A stretch of DNA of 40,689 bases from Pleurotus djamor (Eukaryota; Basidiomycota; Agaricomycetes; Agaricales; Pleurotaceae): assembly GCA_029747585.1 (NCBI GenBank), contig JAPEVF010000403.1, forward strand, positions 1-40,689, in the 5' to 3' direction. A model generated the notes under the pieces. The model was not told where the DNA came from. It made no database searches and saw only the letters and a program-made list of their open reading frames with translations. The stretch's first letter is position 1, and the number at the start of each line of letters is the position of its first letter. Made by a program: the position numbers and the translations under genes. Below are positions 11,393-22,831 of the stretch, piece by piece.

Positions 11393-12541
11393 CTATGTGC
11401 TATCACCCACTTCCCTAGATTTTCCTTTGTCTTGTGTCAGAGGTTCGGCATCAGACGTGGCCGACGTCGACGAAGGCTCTGGCTGAGGAGTCTTCACGGC
11501 GGTACTGGAGAGTTGCCATGATGGTATAGACGGTGTAGGCAACGTTGTGCTGGATCCGGACAATTGCCAAGCCGGTATTGAGGGCTTTGTAGCCAATGAA
11601 GGCAGCGAGGATGTGGGTGAAGAAACACTAGGTCCTCGACTGAGGAGCAAAGCCTTCAACGACTTGAGTTCCTGCTGAAGCTCAGCCAGTGACTGTGTCT
11701 GGCTTTCCTTATTTTTCTCAATCATCTGGGGAAATGGTGGACATGTGAAACAATCACGGGGAGGGGGATAGTGAGGGCTTACTTTCGGTAGCATGTCGCG
11801 AATCGTGTTGACCTCGTCGCGAATTTCCCTCATCTCATCGCGAGTCTTTACCTCGCCGTCCCGCATCTCCTTAACCATAGCGTTCACTTCCTTTGTCGTA
11901 GTGTCTATTTCTTCTTGCTGCTTTTCGACGGCGGTCCTGACAGCAGCAGTTTCGGATTGGATTTCCTTCAGCAGTTGTTCCGCTGCGTCAAATTGAGCAG
12001 TCAAAGCATCGCGATCGCCTTCGTAAGCGGTAGAGGATGGAGGCTGTAGGTGAGGGAGGAGATATTTCTAGGACAGATATTAATAACAAGGCTCTCGGCA
12101 AGGTAAATGAAAGTAGCTCACCCTAAGCACAGCGGCAGCACCATACATGATAGTTCCAGAGACAACGGCAGTGATCTAAAGCGACATCTTGAGCACGGAG
12201 TAAACGGTGGGCATCAGCCAATATTTACGAAGTAATCACGCCAGTCCCAGGTAGGACGGGGTGGAGGGACGGGGGCATAGTGAGGACCGTAGACCGGCAA
12301 TCCTGCTGCATGGGTTGGCACCGTCTGATTACTCGAAGCCTGCTTCATAGCCATGTCAATCTCGGATGGGTTTAAACCTTTGGCTTCGAGAAACTGAATT
12401 CTCTGGGCCAGAGACGAAGATTGAGACTGTCCAGCGTGGTTCATATTAGAGAAGGTCGGCGATGAATGGCTCAAGAAAACCAACCTTGGGGTCCGACAGG
12501 AAAGCAACAGCGTTTCGTAGGAGTTCTTCACGGGCAGACAT
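11393..12541 (-). CDS. PEX14: Peroxin 14 (PEX14), peroxisomal import docking protein
   Basis: Docks the PEX5 cargo receptor at the peroxisome membrane. Five exons: 12541-12485, 12426-12229, 12175-12122, 12067-11783, 11725-11393; 308 aa. The N-terminal PEX14 domain is clear (MSAREELLRNAVAFLSDPK, then SLAQRIQFLEAKGLNPSEID), including the helices that bind WxxxF motifs of PEX5. A Pro-rich linker and W-D-W-R-D-Y-F lead to one membrane segment at residues 86-103 (ITAVVSGTIMYGAAAVL). A charged coiled coil follows (about 115-215), then a Ser/Thr/Pro-rich tail with two similar I-P-[AS]-W-Q-L-S blocks. Upstream codons up to 12594 are open but the ATG at 12541 fits the family start. The last intron (11782-11726) is 57 nt and stop-free. 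It is divergent from the EF-Tu gene. Confidence 0.93.
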
Positions 12542-12678
12542 GGTGGCTCGGAATTGGAATAACCGTCTTCCATACAGGGAAAGTGATCGGCCATTATTTA
12601 GGCGTGTTTGTTCGTTCACGCTCCGGAGGTGACCGTCTGTAGAAAAAACCGCTCAAGTCACTCTTTTCCCAAACCAAA
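12542..12678. promoter_or_regulatory. Divergent promoter region, PEX14 / mitochondrial EF-Tu
   Basis: 137 bp separate the two start codons. The EF-Tu side ends in a pyrimidine-rich leader and a CCAAAATG start context. No TATA box was seen. Confidence 0.65.
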
Positions 12679-14670
12679 ATGATTCAGCTCGCGGCCCCTC
12701 AGACGCTGCTTCGCTGCCTCTCAGCATCGAAGTGTACGTCTCTAGCCATACTTCTTCTCGCCCGGCGACTCACGTACTTGCATTTCCTCAGCTCCCTTGT
12801 TCGCTACATGCCACAAAGCGGGCGTATGGAGAACACCAAGGACTCTGGATACCATTAACTTGCGTGTGTAGTTTCGCGTTGTTTCTCCCGACCATCCATT
12901 GAACACCCTTAAAGTCTCCAGACGAGGATACGCTGAGGTATATTCCCGCTCAAAACCACACATGAACATCGGAACAATTGGTGTGTGACTCTTCTTCCAA
13001 GCCGACGGTGCATTCCCCTCTGACCTTCCATGCTAGGTCACGTTGATCATGGTAAAACTACACTCACTGCCGCAATCACAAAGGTCCTCTCTTCACAAGG
13101 AGGTGCCAAGTTCACGGACTATTCGCAAATTGACAAGGCACCGGAAGAGAAGGCGCGTGGTATCACCATCAACTCTTCTCATGTCGAGTACGAGACGGAC
13201 TCTCGTCATTATGGTCATATTGACTGCCCCGGACACGCTGATTGTAAGGCTTGTTACCTCCCGTCTTCCTTCCTCTATTGACGCGCGCCGTCTTGTGCAG
13301 ACATCAAAAACATGATTACTGGTGCCGCGCAGATGGATGGTGCTATCATTGTGGTTTCGGCAACGGACGGTCAAATGCCTCAGACTCGCGAGCATCTTCT
13401 CCTTGCTCGTCAGGTCGGTGTCAAGCGCTTGGTTGTTTTCATCAACAAGGTCGACCAAATCTCGGACCCCGAAATGCTGGAACTTGTCGACATGGAAATG
13501 CGCGACCTCCTTTCGACCTACAACTTCGACGGTGAAAATACTCCCATTGTCATGGGTTCCGCTCTGGCTGCTTTGGACGGACGGGACCCGGAAATTGGAC
13601 AGTCTAAAATTCTTGAATTGGTTAAGGCCTGTGATGAGTGGCTTGAGCTTCCACCCCGTATGCCCATCACCTGTATGACTGCCTGATTTGCGTCTAACTC
13701 TTGTGTAGGTGACTTGGAAAAGCCTTTCCTCATGCCTATTGAAGGTTTGTCTTGACTTACGTATCTGTGCTTCTGACTCTTATGCGCCGCTTGCTTCATA
13801 GATGTCTTCTCTATCTCTGGTCGTGGTACCGTAGCTACTGGTCGTGTCGAACGCGGTGTCGCCAACAAAGGTGCTGATGTTGAGATCATTGGCCTCGGCA
13901 GCAACTTCAAGACCACACTCACTGGAATTGAGATGTTCCACAAGGAGCTCGATCGTGTAAGCATGATCCCTACTCCAAGTTGAACCATCTGCTCATAGGA
14001 TGACAGGGCGAAGCTGGTGACAACATGGGATGCCTCCTCCGTGGTGTTAAGCGTGAACAACTTCGTCGTGGCCAAGTTGTCGTCGCCCCCGGTTCTATCA
14101 AGCCCGTGAAGAAGTTCCAAGCTCAGATCTACGTACGAGCACTTTGTACCTGCACATCTTCCGTTCTAACCATTTTCTTCTCCTTCTAGGTTTTGACCAA
14201 GGATGAAGGTTCGTCGGTATACTTGGATGATGATGTCCCTCCTCTAAACTTCTCTCTCAGGCGGTCGTTATACACCTTTCATGAGCAACTATCGCCCTCA
14301 ACTTTTCTTGCGCACGGCTGATATCACCGTCTCTCTCACTTTCCCTGAGGGTACTCCTGATGCTGAGGAGAAGATGGTGAGCCCTGTGTCAACAAGTCAC
14401 AACCCCGTCTAATCCCGTCTTGTGTAGGTCATGCCTGGTGACAATGTCGAAATGATCTGTGACCTTGTTCATGATGTCGCCGCCGAAGAGGGATCTCGGT
14501 ATGTGTCCCATCCTCTGGTGTCTCCACCATGCTGATAGCTTCGTCCAGATTCACCCTTCGTGAAGGAGGCAAAACAAGTGAGCTTAGAACCAACCCCCCT
14601 CGTCTATCCTTTACTAATCTATCCAACAGTCGGTACTGGTATCGTCACCAAGGTCCTCGAATTCGCCTAA
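12679..14670 (+). CDS. TUF1: Mitochondrial translation elongation factor Tu
   Basis: GTPase that delivers aminoacyl-tRNA to the mitochondrial ribosome. Thirteen exons in frame: 12679-12733, 12792-12863, 12915-12980, 13037-13243, 13301-13657, 13709-13744, 13802-13956, 14007-14132, 14190-14208, 14261-14376, 14428-14498, 14549-14577, 14630-14670; 449 aa. A basic presequence (about residues 1-50) precedes the mature start ([10 protein letters not shown]). G-domain motifs are intact: GHVDHGKT at 65-72, the effector threonine in [18 protein letters not shown] and a GSAL. Domain 2 ([12 protein letters not shown]) and domain 3, ending [10 protein letters not shown], follow. One exon is only 19 nt. 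AATAAA occurs at 14798-14803, about 130 bp after the stop. Confidence 0.97.
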
Positions 14671-14977
14671 ATGGAAGCTCCCCTTCGACCTTCGGTATCT
14701 CACCCCAACCACATCTTCGACCCCCACTCATCTTTGGAAGTGACCTCTATCTAGCTTTGTCGATGTGGTGTATTTATTACTTAGACATTATAATCCTAAT
14801 AAACACTGAAAAGATTCCGGCGGGATCCCGTTTCGGAAACAACCGTAAAGCCTACTCTGGCCCTTCGAGGTTCAAAAATCCATGCTGCAGGTTTGAACGT
14901 AAAATCGTACGCGACCCCTAAAATCAACAGTATTTTTACGGCCTCTGCACTAATCGACGCTCTACCCAACCACCACT
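14671..14977. other. Intergenic: EF-Tu 3' end and H-protein promoter
   Basis: 307 bp between two genes on the same strand. It holds the EF-Tu trailer with AATAAA at 14798-14803 and then presumably the promoter of the H-protein gene. I see no ORF, RNA gene or clear TATA box. Confidence 0.6.
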
Positions 14978-15703
14978 ATGCAAGCCTTTACACGCCAACT
15001 TACTCGTTCAAGCCGTTTGTTGCCACGCTTCCAAGCAGTCCCGAGACCACTGACAAGGTCGCTCGTTAGTGCGTTGTAACCTTGTGTGTTTCACGCGTCG
15101 TTACTGAAGGGAATCATAGCGAAACGATATACCGTTGAACACGAAAGTGTCTCCTTCGACGATACCACTGGTGTCGGTGTCATCACTATTACTGACCACG
15201 CGCAATCCGCACTCGGCGATGTCGTTTTCGTAGAGCTTCCTACTGTGGGGACGGAGGTCAAACAAGGAGGTAATGTCTGACGTCTCTGTCTGAGCCCTTG
15301 TGTGGTGCTTACTCTCCTGAAGATCAAATTGGTGCTGTGGAAAGTGTCAAGGCAGCTTCCGACATTGTATGGATTCCACGTTGCCGAGCTGATTGACATT
15401 CCTCACACGAATTCTGACAGTACGCGCCCGTCTCCGGAGTTGTCGAGGAGATCAATGAAGTACTCGCTTCTCAGCCAAATTTATTGAACAAATCACCCGA
15501 AGACGAAGGTCCGTCCTTCCATGCTGGATGCTTGGGCTCTCTGTCTGATTTCTCTCTCGTAGGTTGGTTGTGCAAAATCAAGCTTTCAGATCCCTCCGAG
15601 GTAAGCCTATGCCATTCTCTCTACCCGCCTCCACTCAAACCCATGTTACCAGGTCGACAAACTCCTCGACGAAACTGCCTACCATGCTAGTTATGAGGAG
15701 TAG
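14978..15703 (+). CDS. GCV3: Glycine cleavage system H protein, mitochondrial
   Basis: Lipoyl carrier that shuttles the aminomethyl group between the P, T and L proteins of mitochondrial glycine decarboxylase. Six exons: 14978-15068, 15120-15269, 15323-15366, 15421-15508, 15563-15600, 15653-15703; 153 aa. The first 30 residues are Arg-rich and without acidic residues ([18 protein letters not shown]), a typical mitochondrial presequence. The mature part begins [10 protein letters not shown]. The lipoylation site is Lys90 in [15 protein letters not shown], and the end [11 protein letters not shown] plus EEL-type tail match the family. All key residues are present. It is tail to tail with the complex I gene 105 bp away. 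Confidence 0.96.
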
Positions 15704-15808
15704 ATTTGCTTATAGAGTTGCGCTTGCATTGGTAGTGTGAATGAATGGTAGTGTGGAAGATGGGCAGAGTATACAGTGGTCTACGGCGATGGTCTACGGG
15801 TTGGCATT

Positions 15809-16271
15809 TCATGAGGATGAAGAGGGCTCGTATTGATATTTCTCCCCCCGAGCTTCCATTCTGGCCTTCGCTTCCTTTAGAGCCCACGTTTGTATGCTAT
15901 TTAGACATTATTAGAGAGTTTCTCGCATTTCAAGTCGTTGCAAAGGCGCACCTGGTGTCGGGCTTGTAGTATAACATCACTGCGGCGAAAGCCATGGACC
16001 CAAACATGCCAATAACCCAGATGTTCTCCCAGTCTTCTTTGACTCGTTTCTGACCGGGTGGTGGGGGCTACGACACGGAAAGCAGTCTATGAGTACAACC
16101 CTCATATTCTTGGAGGACAAGTCGCCACACCTTTTCGCCGAACAAGTACCCCGACGGTTCATTGTAATGGGGGGCGCCGTGTGAGGCATTTCGCCTGGAT
16201 ATGGTCGATGAGACTGGGCGGCGGAGCGCAGCCCTCTGCGTAGATGCACGCAGGGCAGCGAGGGAAGACAT
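15809..16271 (-). CDS. Complex I accessory subunit NDUFB11 (ESSS)
   Basis: Small single-pass subunit of the membrane arm of mitochondrial NADH:ubiquinone oxidoreductase. Three exons: 16271-16131, 16067-15952, 15896-15809; 114 aa. A Ser/Arg/Ala-rich presequence (MSSLAALRASTQRAALRR) leads to the family block HGAPHYNEPSGYLFGEK. Then come PPPPGQKRVKEDWENIW and one membrane helix at about residues 64-81, followed by YYKPDTS and WALKEAKARMEARG. The start was placed at the first ATG; the frame upstream has only a TTG. The first intron begins GTGTGG, a weak donor, but the join is in frame and restores the conserved block. Confidence 0.9.
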
Positions 16272-16401
16272 AGAGAACGTTGAAGGAGACGAGGTTGACG
16301 ATGAAAGACCGAACAAGTAGTAGTATTGTCACGAGTTATGACCGGGAGGGTCGACATAACTGAACCAAACAAAAANTTCTCCCCTGTCCTCCTATTGACT
16401 A

Positions 16402-17341
16402 CTATAACTCAAGTGCTAGTATGCGGTAGTCCACCGAGGGATCCTCCTCTTCGTACCCAGGACAGCTTGTATCGGTCGAGAAACTGCCCGAATGAGTCAG
16501 AGAGCAAGACATTTTCGCGAAAGAATATTCTTACCCCAAGCCTGTCGTGTAAAAGTCTATACCTTGTTGATTGCCTGAGCGCACCAGGGTAAGAAACCGG
16601 CAAGAGAGTGAGGATGCGAAGCGTAGCAGACCTTTGAATACCGTCAAAACAACCTTATCCATCGCATATTTCTTCCCGATTGACTTTAACAACCCCATCA
16701 GTGTTCGCCCCAACCCTTGCCGTTTGTGCTCTGGAGATACCTGCAATTCATAGCTGCGAATTTGTCGGTTGTAAGTGGTATTACCATGAGAATGAGAAGG
16801 CTGGAATTATACTGTACCAGTAGACCAAGTTACAGCCGTCCTCGTACTCGAAGCGGAACATTGTGTAGGCAACTACGGCATCGTCCTGATCTCGGACAAG
16901 AATGAATCGAGACCAGCGATTAAAAAGTTCTTTCTTCTTGCTCTCTGGGTCCCACCCCATCTGAGACTCTTTATAACTAATAGCGAACTCGTCAATGTCC
17001 CGAAGTATGGAAGAATCTCTGCGAGGAACTTACAAGCTCTCCATGTTTAAGGCGAAAAGTTCCCAGATGATATCTTTCTCATCTAGGCCCAGTTCTTGCG
17101 TTAGTTTTGCAACAGCTCGATAACTATATCGTGCGGTCGTTCAGGGATCGGTTCAAGATATTCCAAGGCCATGGAAGGAGTTGTACCAGCGCTCTCCATT
17201 TGATTTGATACTGTCTGGTATGAACTTTGAAAGGGCAGCTGCATTTGCCTGGATCAGAGGTCAGTCTAGTGTTGGCTGGATGACTGGGAGAGGAAGTACT
17301 TTGTTCGCTGTTTTCACTAGGAACGAGCCAGTAGCAGACAT
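16402..17341 (-). CDS. NAA40: N-alpha-acetyltransferase 40 (NatD / Nat4), histone H4-H2A N-terminal acetyltransferase
   Basis: GNAT enzyme that in other eukaryotes acetylates the N-terminal Ser of histones H4 and H2A. Seven exons: 17341-17300, 17248-17187, 17123-17034, 16976-16818, 16753-16632, 16574-16535, 16483-16402; 198 aa, normal size. Recognisable blocks are YKESQMGWDPESKKKEL, ARFILVRD-like FILVRDQDDAVVAYTMFRF, VYCYELQVSPEHKRQGLG (acetyl-CoA loop K-R-Q-G-L-G at 128-133), MDKVVLTVFKGNQQGIDFY and the C-terminal STDTSCPGYEEED with VDYRIL. An ATG in another frame at 17384 is not used because it does not lead to these blocks. Its start codon lies only 82 bp from that of RIO2. Confidence 0.88.
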
Positions 17342-17423
17342 GATTGATTTTAGCACAAGTTAGGGGCTTCAGTATTCTTTTCATGAGGCTCGATCACATC
17401 TTGTCACCTTCCTTTTACTAACC
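17342..17423. promoter_or_regulatory. 82-bp divergent promoter, NatD / RIO2
   Basis: The whole space between two divergent start codons is 82 bp, so both core promoters and 5' leaders must overlap or reach into coding DNA. The RIO2 side is pyrimidine-rich (CCTTCCTTTTACTAACC). No TATA box is visible. Confidence 0.6.
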
Positions 17424-19458
<2,035 letters not shown>

Positions 19459-19624
19459 TGTAATTTTGGTTTTATGGTACTCGACCTATGTAGAGCACTT
19501 CGTATGCGTAGGAGTCCCATGTCTAACTGTAATTATCCATACCCCTGTTGGTCGATTGGGCGTCAATTCACTCTACTGCTTCCCTCCACAACCCAAACCC
19601 AAAAACCTCGTGCACACATAAACG

Positions 19625-20442
19625 ATGGAGAAAGCCGATCTCGAAACCTACCAAGTCCAACTCTCCCAAGTTGAAGCAGCACTTGCCGACGACCCCGACA
19701 ACACAGAGCTCTCCTCCCTCCGTTCAGAACTCAAAGAACTCATAGATCTGACTCAGGCTGCGCTTGCACAAGCCGCCTCAGCTTCCTCCTCACGGTCGAA
19801 CGAGAGCTCTCGTAAACCCAATGCTGCGCCTGCGTATGGTGCGGGGGGNACATACATGGGAAGCCGGGAACGAGTGTCTGGCAAAGTACTCTAGCGATGG
19901 ACAATGGTATCCCGCACGTATCACCTCCGTCGGTGGGTCTCCCGAGAATCGCGTGTATAGCATTGTATTCAAAGGCTACAACACCACCGAACTCGTCAAA
20001 AGCTCCGAGCTCAAGCCTCTGCCGGGGAACTACTCCGCCCATGCAGCTGCACCCTCCCTCTCGAACAAACGCAAGCTGAGCAAAGCAGAAGAAGAGGAGC
20101 GGGAGAAGAAAAAGAAGAAAAACGAGAAAAAGCTCGAGGTGCGCGCTGCAAAAGCCAAGGAACAGGTGCAGAAACAGGCGTCATGGCAGAAGTTTACGAA
20201 AAAGTCGGAGAAGAAGGGGATACATATCGCTGGTGTTTCTGGGACGAGTATATTCAAGACGCCGGAGAATCCGTTGGGTAAAGGTGGGCAGCGTTTCTTC
20301 TTTGTTGATGTCATTGCTTGCGCTGGTCTAAGTAATTGCGTTGTTGTTGACAGTTGGTGTGACGGGGAGTGGGAAGGGCATGACCGAGGTCGCCCAGCAA
20401 GGAAAACACAAATTCATCGCTGGGTCAGGCGATGACGCTTGA
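19625..20442 (+). CDS. SPF30: Tudor-domain splicing factor SPF30/SMNDC1-like
   Basis: Nuclear protein whose Tudor domain binds symmetric dimethyl-arginine on Sm and related proteins during spliceosome assembly. Two exons, 19625-20277 and 20354-20442; 246 aa once the N at 19850 is dropped. With the N kept the frame breaks at Y-G-A-G, just before the Tudor domain. A helical N-terminus (MEKADLETYQVQLSQVEAAL) precedes the Tudor core (TWEAGNECLAKYSSDGQWYP, then FKGYNTTELV). A Lys/Glu-rich helix follows, then SWQKF and SIFKTPENPLVGVTGSGKGM, the usual SMNDC1 tail. Same strand as RIO2, 166 bp downstream, with its own presumed promoter. Confidence 0.88.
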
Positions 20443-20847
20443 AATCGGTCGGTGAGTGGGTTCTGATGCAGGAATGACCTAGCTCATGTCGTCTTTGTGA
20501 TTTAGGATGGGGGCATGGCTACGTCATTCACGCTTTTATTTGTATAATTAGAGTCGCTCAGATTGTGTTTTGCTCTCTCATTGGACATGCGGACGATTCG
20601 GCCAGGCTAATTTGAAGAAACGGCACCCCCGCTTCCGAATAAGAAAGACTCGAGCGAACGAGAAGATTGCCAAAAGGTCATTGGATCTTCCCTACTCCTA
20701 GTGGCTACGCTTCTTTACTGATTTGCCCTGTTTTTCGCTCTGATTTGCGAGCTGGAAAAGTGCCGCCTTTGCTTGTTTTGCGTTCGTTCTCACAGCCCGT
20801 CCCATTTAGATACCCACTTGCAATGTCATTGAATCATCTACCTTTCA

Positions 20848-21171
20848 TTAAACAACATGCTGCGCCTCTGATTGGCCTCTGATGTCGGTGTTCGAGACCA
20901 AGGCAAATATTTCCTTACTGGAAGGCAGCGGCTTAGCATTGAATGGCCCCAGCATAACGTCCTCGACCGCGTCGAGCGAGATACTGAAATATTGAGTCAG
21001 GGCCTGAATGGCGTTGAACGTTTGAACCATCGTCGCGCCCAAAACTGCATGCTCGTCACCCCTGCCCTTGGCGTTCTTGCCTGGCACCAGCGCACACAAG
21101 TCATAACGGGCTTGACTGATCACCCTCACCAACACCGAGCAAACCCCCGAGGATTCAGTAAATGTCATCAT
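20848..21171 (-). CDS. Doubtful ORF, 107 aa, no recognised family
   Basis: Minus-strand ORF from ATG at 21171 to TAA; the frame is open further upstream to about 21357 but without an ATG. The protein has an even mix of residues (for example NAIQALTQYFSISLDAVED) and its codons look less random than those of the other empty frames here, which is why it is listed. I see no motif, signal or clear splice sites. It could be a small gene, an exon of one, or chance. Confidence 0.2.
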   Translation of the reverse strand: MMTFTESSGVCSVLVRVISQARYDLCALVPGKNAKGRGDEHAVLGATMVQTFNAIQALTQYFSISLDAVEDVMLGPFNAKPLPSSKEIFALVSNTDIRGQSEAQHVV

Positions 21172-21224
21172 TTGCTTACACGTCGACAAACGTCTTCGTG
21201 CTGGATTTGTTTTTGTTCGTTCTG

Positions 21225-21391
21225 ACGACCTTGAAAGGGGTTTAATCGTCGCCCCAATAAAACTGCTTGCAGGCTCGTCACTCGCTCTTTCACTTCGCGT
21301 CGATCCGACTTTGGGCAGCTCATCAGAATAATTCCCTCGGGCTCGCAATCTAGCCAACGTCCTTACGATGGATTACGACCTTGAAAGGGGT
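21225..21391 (+). repeat. 17-bp direct repeat, two copies 150 bp apart
   Basis: ACGACCTTGAAAGGGGT occurs at 21225-21241 and again at 21375-21391. The flanks do not match beyond the word. The first copy lies in the upstream extension of the doubtful ORF. Confidence 0.7.
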
Positions 21392-21859
21392 ATTTAGGCA
21401 ATGATCATGGATCACGGCACGCGCAAATAGGAAACCGACAAGACCCCCTTGACAGGCAAGGGGATTTTGAGTTGGGGTGGATGGCGGGTTGGGGATCGAT
21501 CTGTTCTGTGCGGAACGTTCTCTGTTACGTGTATGTGTCCTGCTGTCCTAGTCCAGTTTGACGGTGCCGAGATCTGGCAGTTCCTCCCGGGTGTGCTATT
21601 TGCTTATACGGGGCGCAAAAAAGTCTAACCTTGTGCAAGGCAAAANGGGAAAAAAAGGAAGCTCCATTCCGAGTTCTCTTGGACGCGCGGTGTCATGTCA
21701 ACGTCCAAACGTCGACGTCGAACGAGTAATATAAGCAAGTAAATACTCGCGGAGCAATGTATTGATACGGGTACTCGAAAAGAAGTAACAAGTAACGGTG
21801 GAAAATCAAGGCAAGTGGCGACTGCAAAAAATAACAAAGTATGAACGACAAAGAGTGGG

Positions 21860-22677
21860 TCAATAGGTAAAGTATTTTTCCAAGGACGCTGAGGGGATTT
21901 CTATGGGAGAGTAATAGGTGTCTGAGGGTGGAGAAGAAGCGTAAGAAGAGGGAGACGAAGAAGAAGAACTCGGAGAAGGCAAAGAAGCAGGCGACGATGA
22001 TGATGGGCAGGCGGGAGAATCATAGTAGATCTGGGAGTGGGATTGGATCTGTGGCTGAAGGAGGTACGGAGGTGGGTACGGTGGCGGGGGATAGTACGGA
22101 ATGTCAACAGAGTACGGAGGAGGCTGGGNAGAGTACGAGTAGTGAGTCGCCGGCAGNAGAGGCAGACTCAGACTCGGNGGAGGGGGAGACTGCTTNGGTT
22201 CCTCNACACCNGCCGNATTGGCGTCCGCGGTGGCTAATGCACGACGAAGGTTGTCGTTCTGTCGTCAAGGAAATCAGCTATGTAAATTCCCCAGCGGCGG
22301 CGGNNGNTGAGTAGACTTACGGCTCTCTGGAGNTCGAGGAGCTTGAGGTTGGTATTATTGATGTCGTATTGGAGACCGGATATGATGCTCTTCACGGTCT
22401 TTGAGTTTACGCCCTTGAACGAGTCGAGCTGCTCGGGGCTGGCGAGGACGTGCCCGAGACCCAGGAGCTGGGCATGGAGGGCGTTGATGTGGNCTTCGAG
22501 GCTGGCGATGTAGATGGTGCGGCGGTGGGGTGCAGCGAGCGAGGACAGCTCGTGNGCAGAGAAGAGAGACTTNTCGAGTGCGTGGTTCCAGATACGCCTG
22601 CGCTTGACATCTTTCTTTGCGTATATCCTGGCGTACGGGTGGGGGACTCTNGACGACGACGATGCAGACGAAGACAT
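21860..22677 (-). CDS. Uncharacterised conserved-core protein A with Pro/Tyr/Ser-rich tail
   Basis: Two exons, 22677-22321 and 22258-21860; 251 aa; no named family recognised. Residues about 10-119 form a basic then helical core: YARIYAKKDVKRRRIWNHAL, then APHRRTIYIASLE, INALHAQLLGLG, GVNSKTVKSII and LKLLxLQRA. The R-x-x-Y-I-x-S-L-E pattern recalls the start of a bZIP zipper, but the heptads soon stop, so I do not call it one. Exon 2 encodes NDNLRRALA and then a long tail of Pro/Tyr (PPPYSVDIPYYPPPPYPPPY) and Ser/Pro. About ten Ns fall in the gene; all are compatible with single substitutions and no stop appears. It sits head to head with a gene for a related protein. A TATAAAC lies 36 bp upstream of the ATG. 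Confidence 0.7.
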
Positions 22678-22831
22678 GTTGGATGGATNACTGCTAAGTG
22701 GATATGGAGTAGGTTTATAACCAAACATGCGTCTTNTAAATCCCACGGTCGCGTCGCATTTCCATCGAGATCTGCTTTTTCTGTTCCTCTATAATAAACG
22801 ACATCTGCCCTCCCTTCAACATCAGCACACA
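22678..22831. promoter_or_regulatory. Divergent promoter between the paired genes, with two TATA boxes
   Basis: 154 bp between the start codons of the two related genes. Each side has its own TATA-like box at a similar distance: TATAAAC on the minus strand (22713-22719, 36 bp before ATG 22677) and TATAATAAA on the plus strand (22790-22798, 34 bp before ATG 22832). Confidence 0.6.

Larger units (their letters stand above)
20443..21859. other. Gene-poor stretch of about 1.4 kb
   Basis: The longest stretch without a convincing gene. It holds one doubtful minus-strand ORF (20848-21171), two copies of a 17-bp word exactly 150 bp apart, a short hairpin (CCCCTT at 21445-21450 with AAGGGG at 21458-21463), and one N at 21646. 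I see no transposase, terminal repeats or RNA gene. It may be long regulatory DNA or the remains of a decayed gene. Confidence 0.5.

Noticed and set aside
13518..14120. 200-codon minus-strand ORF over EF-Tu
   Set aside because: Opposite to highly conserved EF-Tu exons; a by-product of codon bias.
17124..17384. Minus-strand ORF with an upstream ATG at the NatD gene
   Set aside because: Frame runs through an intron and does not lead to the acetyltransferase blocks; the ATG at 17341 does.
21375..21463. Transposon remnant around the 17-bp repeat and hairpin
   Set aside because: No terminal repeats, target-site duplication or transposase-like peptide; the two repeat copies have unrelated flanks.
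21860..22677. Calling protein A a bZIP transcription factor
   Set aside because: The R-x-x-Y-I-x-S-L-E stretch is similar, but the basic region lacks the N-x-x-A-A-x-x-C/S-R pattern and the heptads stop after two turns.
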